From assembly GCA_012026795.1 (NCBI GenBank), contig VEPM01000001.1, positions 124,001 to 188,000 of the forward strand: DNA of 64,000 nucleotides. Reading direction: 5' to 3'. The notes under the pieces are model-generated. The model saw nothing but the letters and a program-made list of their open reading frames with translations. It had not been told where the DNA came from and searched no databases. The stretch comes from Candidatus Methanoperedens sp. Lineage in GTDB: Archaea > Halobacteriota > Methanosarcinia > Methanosarcinales > Methanoperedenaceae. This document shows, piece after piece, positions 57,597 to 64,000 of this stretch. Position numbers and translations under genes: made by a program. The number at the start of each line of letters is the position of its first letter. Positions within the stretch are counted from its first letter, which is position 1.

Positions 57597-57616
57597 TTTT
57601 AAGAAAGAGAAGCTAA
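57597..57616 (+). repeat. 20-base direct repeat, right copy
   Basis: This is identical to the last 20 bases of the PGF gene at 56819-56838. Together the copies bracket the R1 and R2 units. Confidence 0.8.
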
Positions 57617-57772
57617 TGGCTATCTCTTTTTGTACATTTTTTTATATTTGCCAGCTTCTATCCTTTTAAATAAAAATAAACCAAATAAAAACAATATAAT
57701 ACTAAAAAAATAGTTATTGTACTTTATTTTCTAATTTAAGACGATAAAAAAACCCAAAAACTTTCAATACAG

Positions 57773-57907
57773 TTATAGAAACCGCTGTTCATAATACAAT
57801 AGAGCGATCGTGATACTAAAGTTAATATATCATCAAATACTTCATATATTTATAGAAACCGCTGTTCATAATACAATAGAACGATCGTGATACTAAAGTT
57901 AATATAT
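57773..57907 (+). repeat. Two 58-base direct repeats upstream of the cytochrome gene
   Basis: Copies at 57773-57830 and 57850-57907 differ by one substitution (GAGCG against GAACG) and are separated by 19 bases. Each contains the palindrome CGATCG and an AAAGTTAATATAT end. They may be tandem regulator-binding sites or a duplicated promoter. Confidence 0.85.
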
Positions 57908-57979
57908 ATCATATACATATCATAATCATGATAATAATAAGAAACCCATTTATCTTATAAATTGTATTGAGTGTATCCT

Positions 57980-60900
57980 ATGAAAAGAGAAAGCGTCATA
58001 ATAATCATTCTGGCATTATTGGCTTATCTTAGTTTAATATATACTGGCAGTGCGTTTGTGCTTGATTGCATGGTATGCCACAGCGGCCCCCAGAACGGTA
58101 GTTTATACCCCGCAATTGACACATCTTCTTTCGGGAACCACACAAATGTGAATAGAACGGATGGGGCCGGAAATCTCACAAGCTGGGATTGTATGGCCTG
58201 TCATTATTCGGCCGATAAGTTCAACCTGCCCCACACTCCCATAGTATCCACATATACCTGTGAGCAATGTCATATCAGCAACATCAGCGGAATAGTTCCG
58301 GCTGATCGCATGGTGTATAACCATAACAGGACAGGCAATGTGTCCGTGACAGCGTCATGTGCTGATTGCCACAACAAGACCTCAAATCTTTTCAGGTACA
58401 GCGCCAATGCAAGCGCTTCCCACTATGGAAGGAATGCAAGCTTTGGCATATCTCCGGGTGAACCATATTGCGCTTATTGTCATGAGAATTCCTCATCTGT
58501 TTACCGGGATTTAATGCAAAACCAGACTAATGCAATGTTAGGGAACCATACATTCGGCAGGCTCAATGCAAGCCATCGAGCCGGGTACCCTAATTGTACG
58601 ACCTGCCACTGGACAGACACGATCCATGGCCCGAACCTCACAAAGCCTGTGCCAAATTCAAGCTTCTGCATTAATTGCCATAAGGAGGACAGACTGCAAA
58701 AGGACATGCATGCAGGAAAAGTAGAATGCAAATCATGCCATACGGAAGTTGATTCCGATATCCATAATATTAAATATTTACTTCAGGACGGAACATATAG
58801 AAGCTCAAATGCTACAAATTGTCTGGATTGCCATGGAGGAAATCCGTGGCCTACGTTCAAACTGACATTCTCTGACCTTGTCGCGAACTGCACTACCTGC
58901 CACCTGGGGAACGGCCTGATAAAATTTTCAGGAGCGCCGCGCTTTCCCTCGCCATTGATGCACAGTTCTAATCCTGTTTCCGGAAGATTGTGGAACGGCA
59001 CACAGGCCGCTTACTGGGACAGCCAGGTAAACGCCTGCTATTATTGCCATGGGAAAACACTTCATGATACTAATGCGCCTGGAAATGTCTCGAATATCAG
59101 TGCGGGAAACGCCCTGAACCAGAGCATTACAAATACGAGTTTCTGGTGCGCCAACTGCCATTACAATGGTAGTGTTCCATCCGGAAATTATTCCTATAAT
59201 GTCACATCTTATTCTCCAGTACCGCCTGAAATGCAGAACAAGTCCGGGCTTGTTCCTGCCACAGCAAGCGATGGGACCACGTTCTATAACCACTCGCTGG
59301 CTGAATATTCCGATCTTGCATGCAGGACGTGTCATGCACCGGATGCTCCTGCAACAAGTGCTTTATTCGTTCATAATGTAGGCGCGGGCGGAGGGGGGCC
59401 GGATTGCATGTCCTGCCATGATAGCAGGGGAGGAGGCGCGCCTGCTGATAAGAGAATAGATATCGTTTCATTTAACCTGAGCGTGCATTATGGCCTGAAT
59501 AACGGCAGTAACGGCGCATGCTGGGCATGCCACGGCAACGGAACTGCGCCTTCGGGACATCCTCCGGAATATAAATCACCCAGGAAGTGCAGCAATGACT
59601 CGTGTCATTCCCTTAACCAGAAATTCCGCGCCCCCATGGTATATTCACATTTCAGGAATGCAAGCCTGATTGACAATCCTACGAACGCTTTTAATTCCAA
59701 TGTCACGACCAGTAATGACTGTCAGGGGTGCCATGCAAACAGCGTGAATTCACAGGGCAGGAACATAAATTCAACCGTATCCCATTTTGCCTCAGGCGAT
59801 CTTTTTGACAGTATCAATTGCATATATTGCCATCTTAATGAGGATAACTCCGAGAAGTGGGGGAATGCTACGCTGATATATGAGAACAGGACCGCGCTTG
59901 TTGAACTCAACAGGGAAAATAACAAATTCACTGCCAGGGAGGGGGAATATATTGACTTAGGTTTCGGTTTCATCCTCAAAGTAGTTGAAGTTTCATCGGT
60001 CAGGAGCAGCGTACTGATCGAACTTAGAAAAGAAAATGTAATTGTTGATAAGAGGCTTATAGGAATTGGAAATTATACATATGAGGAGTATCTAACTATC
60101 GACAATGGTAGTGTGAAAGTGCCTGCGGTTGTAATTAACGTCACAGGCATTTTTAAAGGAAGTGATACTGGTTTAATCAATTATGAGGGTTTCAGGCTAA
60201 AAAGAGTTCATCCTGAGAAAAAAACCACATCATGCTACTCATGTCATGTGAAAGCTATGCCAAAAGCAAAGTACAGGGTCATTGAAAGGGTCAGCGGTGA
60301 GAACAGTGAGAAAGATGAAATATATTACACCAGGGAAACGGCCAATTTTACGGATAATAAAATATTCGATGAAAATGCTGTTCTTCAATTATTAGGGATA
60401 CTTACTGAAAAAGACCTGCATGTGACCATACAGCCTGAAAAACGCAGGTCGCTGTATGAAGGGCAAGTCTGGAATATCTCTGAAAAAACAAGCCTTGTGG
60501 TAAGAGGCGTGGATACCAGGGATGAAAATGTCCTCCTCCAGTTGCAAACAGGTGATTATTTTTATGAGGATATCGTAAACAGGGGAGGCATATTTGAATT
60601 CAGCCCGAAAATTAATTATCTTGGGAACCAGCCAAAAAATATCACGGTTTTCAGGGCAAAGGTGTCAGGAATAATCCAGGCAAGGCCGAAGAATATGGTA
60701 GTTATTGAGGATGTGTTTTCCCTGTCGCCTGATATCAGGAAAATTAATGCAAATCAGACGCTTGCCGGCTATAATGCAAGCTGGCTATGGGAAAATTCAA
60801 CCATTAATGTCGGGAAAATCCCTGATGATTTCCATTCTCTCCAGCTATATGATGGCGGCAACGGTGGGGGAAATTGTCTTTCCTGCCACGGTGGAGAGGG

Positions 60901-61564
60901 TTTTTCAGAGAAAAAAGTACTCTCACTCGGAAAGCATAATATGCTAAACGGCGGAGGGAATAATGCCTGCTATGCATGTCATGGGGGGACTGCGGATATA
61001 CAGGCACATCCGGCAGGTTATAAGAACCCCAGGAACTGCCTGAGCTGCCATGCGGCTACAAGTAATAATTATAGCGCCGTGTATATAGGCGATGAGGAGC
61101 ACAGGAAGGAAAAATGTGGGTCTTGCCATGTATCAAATATTCATCAGATTATAGGGCTGCCCATGGCGCCTTCGGTTAAAAAAATAGTAATTACAAAAGA
61201 AAATAGGACGACCATATTGAGGGCATCGGTATCTGCCGGATATAAAATGAAAGTAAGAGATGCCAGATATTACATTGATACACCGCTTAATAAATCCGCG
61301 ATGTCCCCGGTAGACGGGGTTTTTGATTCACAGGCAGAGGATGTATATGCCCGGATTGATTTATCAAAATTATCGCCTGGCAAACATATGGTGTATGTTG
61401 AAGCCATGGAGCGAAAAAACAAATGGGGAGCGCCATCTTCGCTTGAGTTCACAATAGAGGGAGGGAGTTTGAAAGTCCCGGAGAAGAAAAACATAAGTAT
61501 GCTGACGCTGACAGATACATTAGCAATATTAATCATCACTTTTGTTTTGAGGCGTTTTAGATGA
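57980..61564 (+). CDS. Giant multiheme cytochrome with S-layer-like domains (23 heme-binding motifs)
   Basis: The start is ATG at 57980; a GTG three codons upstream is also possible. The 1194-residue protein has a signal peptide (to about 25). It has 18 motifs in the first half (17 CXXCH and one CX4CH 'CSNDSCH'), an S-layer-family-like domain (about 632-745: 'GEYIDLGFGF', 'IVDKRLIG', 'GLINYEGFRL'), a single CXXCH, a second S-layer-like domain (about 775-925), four more CXXCH, an Ig-like domain (about 1066-1165) and a C-terminal membrane helix (1174-1194). S-layer/cytochrome fusions are known from ANME-2 archaea, where they may carry electrons through the S-layer. The protein has many N-X-S/T sites. 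It is the strongest clue to the organism. Confidence 0.92.
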   Translation: MKRESVIIIILALLAYLSLIYTGSAFVLDCMVCHSGPQNGSLYPAIDTSSFGNHTNVNRTDGAGNLTSWDCMACHYSADKFNLPHTPIVSTYTCEQCHISNISGIVPADRMVYNHNRTGNVSVTASCADCHNKTSNLFRYSANASASHYGRNASFGISPGEPYCAYCHENSSSVYRDLMQNQTNAMLGNHTFGRLNASHRAGYPNCTTCHWTDTIHGPNLTKPVPNSSFCINCHKEDRLQKDMHAGKVECKSCHTEVDSDIHNIKYLLQDGTYRSSNATNCLDCHGGNPWPTFKLTFSDLVANCTTCHLGNGLIKFSGAPRFPSPLMHSSNPVSGRLWNGTQAAYWDSQVNACYYCHGKTLHDTNAPGNVSNISAGNALNQSITNTSFWCANCHYNGSVPSGNYSYNVTSYSPVPPEMQNKSGLVPATASDGTTFYNHSLAEYSDLACRTCHAPDAPATSALFVHNVGAGGGGPDCMSCHDSRGGGAPADKRIDIVSFNLSVHYGLNNGSNGACWACHGNGTAPSGHPPEYKSPRKCSNDSCHSLNQKFRAPMVYSHFRNASLIDNPTNAFNSNVTTSNDCQGCHANSVNSQGRNINSTVSHFASGDLFDSINCIYCHLNEDNSEKWGNATLIYENRTALVELNRENNKFTAREGEYIDLGFGFILKVVEVSSVRSSVLIELRKENVIVDKRLIGIGNYTYEEYLTIDNGSVKVPAVVINVTGIFKGSDTGLINYEGFRLKRVHPEKKTTSCYSCHVKAMPKAKYRVIERVSGENSEKDEIYYTRETANFTDNKIFDENAVLQLLGILTEKDLHVTIQPEKRRSLYEGQVWNISEKTSLVVRGVDTRDENVLLQLQTGDYFYEDIVNRGGIFEFSPKINYLGNQPKNITVFRAKVSGIIQARPKNMVVIEDVFSLSPDIRKINANQTLAGYNASWLWENSTINVGKIPDDFHSLQLYDGGNGGGNCLSCHGGEGFSEKKVLSLGKHNMLNGGGNNACYACHGGTADIQAHPAGYKNPRNCLSCHAATSNNYSAVYIGDEEHRKEKCGSCHVSNIHQIIGLPMAPSVKKIVITKENRTTILRASVSAGYKMKVRDARYYIDTPLNKSAMSPVDGVFDSQAEDVYARIDLSKLSPGKHMVYVEAMERKNKWGAPSSLEFTIEGGSLKVPEKKNISMLTLTDTLAILIITFVLRRFR

Positions 61565-61688
61565 AATATTTAGTATTCTTCAAGGGAAACATTTAAGGTT
61601 AATAGTACCGTATAAGGGGCGCACGTCTGCGAGGTTCTAAGAGAATTGCCATTTATTGAGGAATATTTTTCATCCGTGATTGGTAGAG

Positions 61689-61697
61689 TTTATTTAA
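61689..61697 (+). promoter_or_regulatory. TATA box of the tRNA-Lys gene
   Basis: TTTATTTAA is centred about 25 bases before the first base of the tRNA, the standard archaeal distance. The gap 61565-61717 holds nothing else that I recognise. Confidence 0.6.
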
Positions 61698-61717
61698 GAT
61701 TCGTGGATGATACGGTT

Positions 61718-61806
61718 GGGCTCGTAGCTCAGTCAGGCAGAGCACCGGGCTTTTATTCAAATGAGAAGAAACCCGATGGTCGAGGGTTCAAATCCCTCCG
61801 AGCCCG
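61718..61806 (+). tRNA. tRNA-Lys (UUU) with 15-base intron
   Basis: The sequence folds as acceptor GGGCTCG with CGAGCCC, D-arm GCTC/GAGC, anticodon arm CCGGG with CCCGA (one C-A mismatch at the base), anticodon TTT at 61752-61754, and T-arm GAGGG/CCCTC around TTCAAAT. The discriminator is G at 61806. Without the intron the tRNA has 74 bases. No CCA is encoded. It ends 20 bases before the rpoH start codon. Confidence 0.88.
61756..61770 (+). other. tRNA-Lys intron (position 37/38)
   Basis: Removing these 15 bases restores a seven-base anticodon loop. CTTTT of the loop can pair with AGAAG in the intron, consistent with a short bulge-helix-bulge cut by the archaeal tRNA endonuclease. Confidence 0.75.
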
Positions 61807-61826
61807 TCTGCCCGGGAGGTAATTGT

Positions 61827-62084
61827 GTGAAAGAGAAAGAGAATACCGGCAGGGAATTCAATCCCCTAAAACATAGAATGGTACCGAATCACGAAATATT
61901 AAGTGAAGATGAAGTTGAAAAAGTATTAACCGAATTCAAAATAGAAAAAGAGCAATTGCCTAAAATCCGAATAATAGATCCTACCGTAGTAGCATCAAAA
62001 GCAAAAATTGGAGACGTGGTACGGATCACCCGGGAAAGCAAAACGGCAGGTATAGCTTATTATTATCGCATGGTAATCGCGTGA
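61827..62084 (+). CDS. rpoH: DNA-directed RNA polymerase subunit H
   Basis: This 85-residue small RNA polymerase subunit (Rpo5, homologous to the C-terminal domain of eukaryotic RPB5) ends 'IGDVVRITRESKTAGIAYYYRMVIA', the typical family ending, with 'HRMVPNHEILSEDE' near the start. The GTG at 61827 follows GGGAGGT. An open frame runs back into the tRNA gene, but that is chance. It is the first gene of the rpo operon and is followed after 18 bases by rpoB2. Confidence 0.93.
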   Translation: MKEKENTGREFNPLKHRMVPNHEILSEDEVEKVLTEFKIEKEQLPKIRIIDPTVVASKAKIGDVVRITRESKTAGIAYYYRMVIA

Positions 62085-62102
62085 GCTGTAAATAGAGGTA
62101 AC

Positions 62103-63698
62103 ATGTTGGACAGAAGGGTACTATCAAAAGTGTATTTTACAAGTGACAAAATTGTTAGACATCATGTAGATTCTTTTAATGATTTCCTGGACCATGGTCT
62201 TCAGAAAGTCATTGAAGAGCAGAGAATAATTGAAACTGAAATTGAGGGAACATACGTCAAACTCAAAAAGATAAGAGTTGGTTTCCCTGTTGTGAGGGAA
62301 GCGGATGGTGCTGTTGATAAACTCCATCCCACTGAAGCACGGCTTCGGAATATTACTTACGCTGCACCGCTTTTCCTGAGTATGGCTATCGTCACGCCTG
62401 AGGGAGAAAAGGAAGAAAAAGAAGCAGAGATCGGCTTACTTCCGATAATGATCTGGTCAAAAGCGTGCAATCTTATAGGATTGTCCCAGAAAGAGATGAT
62501 CGAACTGGGAGAAGACCCGCAGGATCCAGGGGGATATTTCATTGTGAACGGAACGGAACGCGTTATAACTACACTTGAAGATCTTGCCCCGAATAAGATC
62601 CTTGTGGAAATGGAAGAACGCTATGGCGAGAATATTGAAGTTGCCAAAGTATTCTCGCAGCGCAGGGGTTATCGCGCCCTTGTTGTTGTTGAGAGGAACA
62701 AAAAATCTATCCTTGAAGTTTCATTCCCATCCATATCAGGAAGGATCAATTTCGTCACTCTTATGAGGGCTCTTGGAATCGAGACCGACCAGGACATTGT
62801 CAATACTGTGTCCGATGACCCTGAGATCATCAAATTCATGCTTGAGAACCTTGAAGAAGCTGAAGCTGCCAACAAGGTCGAAGCAATGGAAAAAATCGGG
62901 TTAAGGGTGGCTTCAGGCCAGTCAAGGGATTACCAGGTCAAAAGGGCGAATTACGTTATTGACCGGTATTTATTACCCCACCTGGGGAATGATGAAATCC
63001 ACAGGATCGTAAAAGCACAGTTTATCGGCAGGATGGCCCAGGCATGTTTTGAACTGGCGCTTGGCAAAAGAGGCAGCGACGACAAAGACCATTATGCAAA
63101 TAAGAGGCTGAAACTGTCCGGCGAATTGATCGAAGACCTGTTCAGGGTATCTTTCAACAGGCTCACACGTGATATCAAGTACCAGCTTGAAAGAGCAAGC
63201 ATGAGGAACAGGGATTTGAATGTCACGACAATTGTCAGGTCAGATGTTTTAACCGAACGGCTTGTTCATGCCCTGGCTACAGGTAACTGGGTAGGGGGCA
63301 GGACAGGAGTGTCACAATTGCTTGACAGGACTGATTATATTGCGACCTTGTCCCATTTAAGAAGGGTCATTTCACCTTTATCAAGGGCACAGCCGCATTT
63401 TGAAGCAAGGGATCTGCATCCCACCCAGTGGGGAAGAATATGCCCTTCTGAAACACCTGAGGGCCCTAACTGCGGACTGGTGAAAAATTTCGCGCAGCTT
63501 GTGGAGATATCAACAGCTGCGGGTAATGAAGTACAGCTTAAGAAAATGCTCCTGGACATGGGTACTGCGCCGATCATACCACAGCTTCTTGGAATGGAAG
63601 AAGTTCCCACAACATATGCCACGGAATTAGAAGCGCTTGAGGAAGCTGAAGAAATAAAAACAAACATGCCCGAAGAGGAGGCTGAATCATTTGAGTAA
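62103..63698 (+). CDS. rpoB2: DNA-directed RNA polymerase subunit B''
   Basis: This 531-residue N-terminal half of the large B subunit contains 'GGYFIVNGTERVITT' (a catalytic-core segment), 'LERASMRNRDL' and 'LHPTQWGRICPSETPEGPNCGLVKN', the family's most conserved stretch. Splitting of the B subunit into B'' and B' is typical of methanogens and relatives. The end overlaps the start of rpoB1 by eight bases. Base composition is less AT-rich than in the glycan genes, as expected for a core gene. Confidence 0.96.
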   Translation: MLDRRVLSKVYFTSDKIVRHHVDSFNDFLDHGLQKVIEEQRIIETEIEGTYVKLKKIRVGFPVVREADGAVDKLHPTEARLRNITYAAPLFLSMAIVTPEGEKEEKEAEIGLLPIMIWSKACNLIGLSQKEMIELGEDPQDPGGYFIVNGTERVITTLEDLAPNKILVEMEERYGENIEVAKVFSQRRGYRALVVVERNKKSILEVSFPSISGRINFVTLMRALGIETDQDIVNTVSDDPEIIKFMLENLEEAEAANKVEAMEKIGLRVASGQSRDYQVKRANYVIDRYLLPHLGNDEIHRIVKAQFIGRMAQACFELALGKRGSDDKDHYANKRLKLSGELIEDLFRVSFNRLTRDIKYQLERASMRNRDLNVTTIVRSDVLTERLVHALATGNWVGGRTGVSQLLDRTDYIATLSHLRRVISPLSRAQPHFEARDLHPTQWGRICPSETPEGPNCGLVKNFAQLVEISTAAGNEVQLKKMLLDMGTAPIIPQLLGMEEVPTTYATELEALEEAEEIKTNMPEEEAESFE

Positions 63699-64000
63699 GT
63701 CAAGAGTTTTTTTAAACGGTGAACTTATTGGTACTATTGCAAATCCAAAAGAACTCGTCCGTGATTTGAGAAAAAAACGAAGAATAGGTGAGATCAAAAA
63801 ACAGGTGAATATCATATTCTATGAGGATACGAATGAGATAATCATCAACTCGGACCAGGGCAGGGCAAGACGCCCTGCAATAATTGTTGAAGCTGGCAAA
63901 CCGCTTGTAACACCGGAACACATTGAACGCCTGAAAAAGAAGGAGATTACCTTTGACAGTCTTGTGGACGCAGGTCTGATCGAGTACCTGGATGCTGAAG
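63691..64000 (+). CDS. rpoB1: DNA-directed RNA polymerase subunit B' (5' part)
   Basis: A TTG start at 63691 follows AGGAGG at nine bases and overlaps the rpoB2 stop. The frame is open to the end of the window and gives about 103 residues, 'SKSRVFLNGELIGTIANP' onward, with 'GRARRPAIIVEAG', which fits the beginning of archaeal subunit B'. The remainder lies downstream. The overlap implies translational coupling with rpoB2. Confidence 0.93.
   Translation, partial: MSKSRVFLNGELIGTIANPKELVRDLRKKRRIGEIKKQVNIIFYEDTNEIIINSDQGRARRPAIIVEAGKPLVTPEHIERLKKKEITFDSLVDAGLIEYLDAE

Larger units (their letters stand above)
57515..57979. other. Intergenic region before the S-layer cytochrome gene
   Basis: This AT-rich stretch holds the second copy of the 20-base repeat (57597-57616), two long direct repeats (57773-57907) and a CATAATCATGATAAT sequence at 57921-57935 shared with the promoter of the gene at 47339. 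It is likely the promoter and regulatory region of the cytochrome gene. No ORF was accepted. Confidence 0.55.

Noticed and set aside
57773-57907. Possible CRISPR with two repeats
   Set aside because: There are only two copies of 58 bases with a 19-base spacer and no cas genes are near.
61761-61826. Open frame extending rpoH back into the tRNA gene
   Set aside because: It begins inside the tRNA intron and the GTG at 61827 has the ribosome site; the extension is chance.

Overview
The window looks archaeal and most probably comes from a Methanosarcinales-type euryarchaeon close to 'Candidatus Methanoperedens' (ANME-2d). This is an inference from gene content; no search was run. The evidence is: RNA polymerase genes in the order rpoH, rpoB2 (B''), rpoB1 (B') with a split B subunit; an intron-bearing tRNA-Lys; TATA-type promoters together with good Shine-Dalgarno sites; PEF-CTERM and PGF-CTERM-like surface sorting tails; and two very large multiheme c-type cytochromes, one carrying archaeal S-layer domains.

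Layout. 1-6.6 kb: three secreted modular proteins built from a CBM4_9-like carbohydrate-binding module, Ig-like or Big_5-like domains and an unrecognised C-terminal domain. 6.7-14.5 kb (+): polysaccharide assembly genes (two GT4 and one GT2 glycosyltransferases, a Wzx-like flippase, two tandem paralogous C-methyltransferase-like proteins). 14.5-19.3 kb (-): sugar modification (TylF-like methyltransferase, membrane GT2, FemAB-like transferase, hexapeptide acetyltransferase, deacetylase-like protein) and one acetyltransferase remnant. 19.5-24.5 kb: two convergent secreted proteins with glycoside-hydrolase-like N-termini, one ending in a dockerin-like pair of calcium loops. 24.8-32.8 kb (-): a compact eight-gene operon (deacetylase-like, PHP, ATP-grasp, HprK-like kinase, thymidylate-kinase-like, DUF354, GT2, polytopic membrane protein). 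32.9-34.0 kb (-): a PEF-CTERM protein and a small cysteine-rich protein. 34.3-40.3 kb: a CDP-sugar cassette (rfbF, SDR, C-methyltransferase), small unknown genes, an FAD oxidoreductase and a small membrane protein.

40.6-61.6 kb is a surface and electron-transfer region: a 1777-residue subtilase with a glycine-decorated beta-helix, a pirin, a 1879-residue surface protein, a 16-motif cytochrome, a PGF-pre-PGF protein, a repeat-bounded GxxExxY nuclease-fold gene with an ORF-less sibling repeat, and a 23-motif cytochrome with S-layer-like domains. 61.7-64 kb is housekeeping: tRNA-Lys and the rpo operon, with rpoB1 running off the end.

A coherent reading is that this locus makes an extracellular polysaccharide and glycan coat (glycosyltransferases, flippase, nucleotide-sugar enzymes), the proteins that bind or trim it (CBM proteins, hydrolase-like proteins, subtilase), and heavily sequon-rich surface proteins and cytochromes embedded in it. 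The points most worth following are the repeat-bounded GxxExxY unit, the eight-gene operon, the S-layer/cytochrome fusion, and the shared CBM module that appears seven times.
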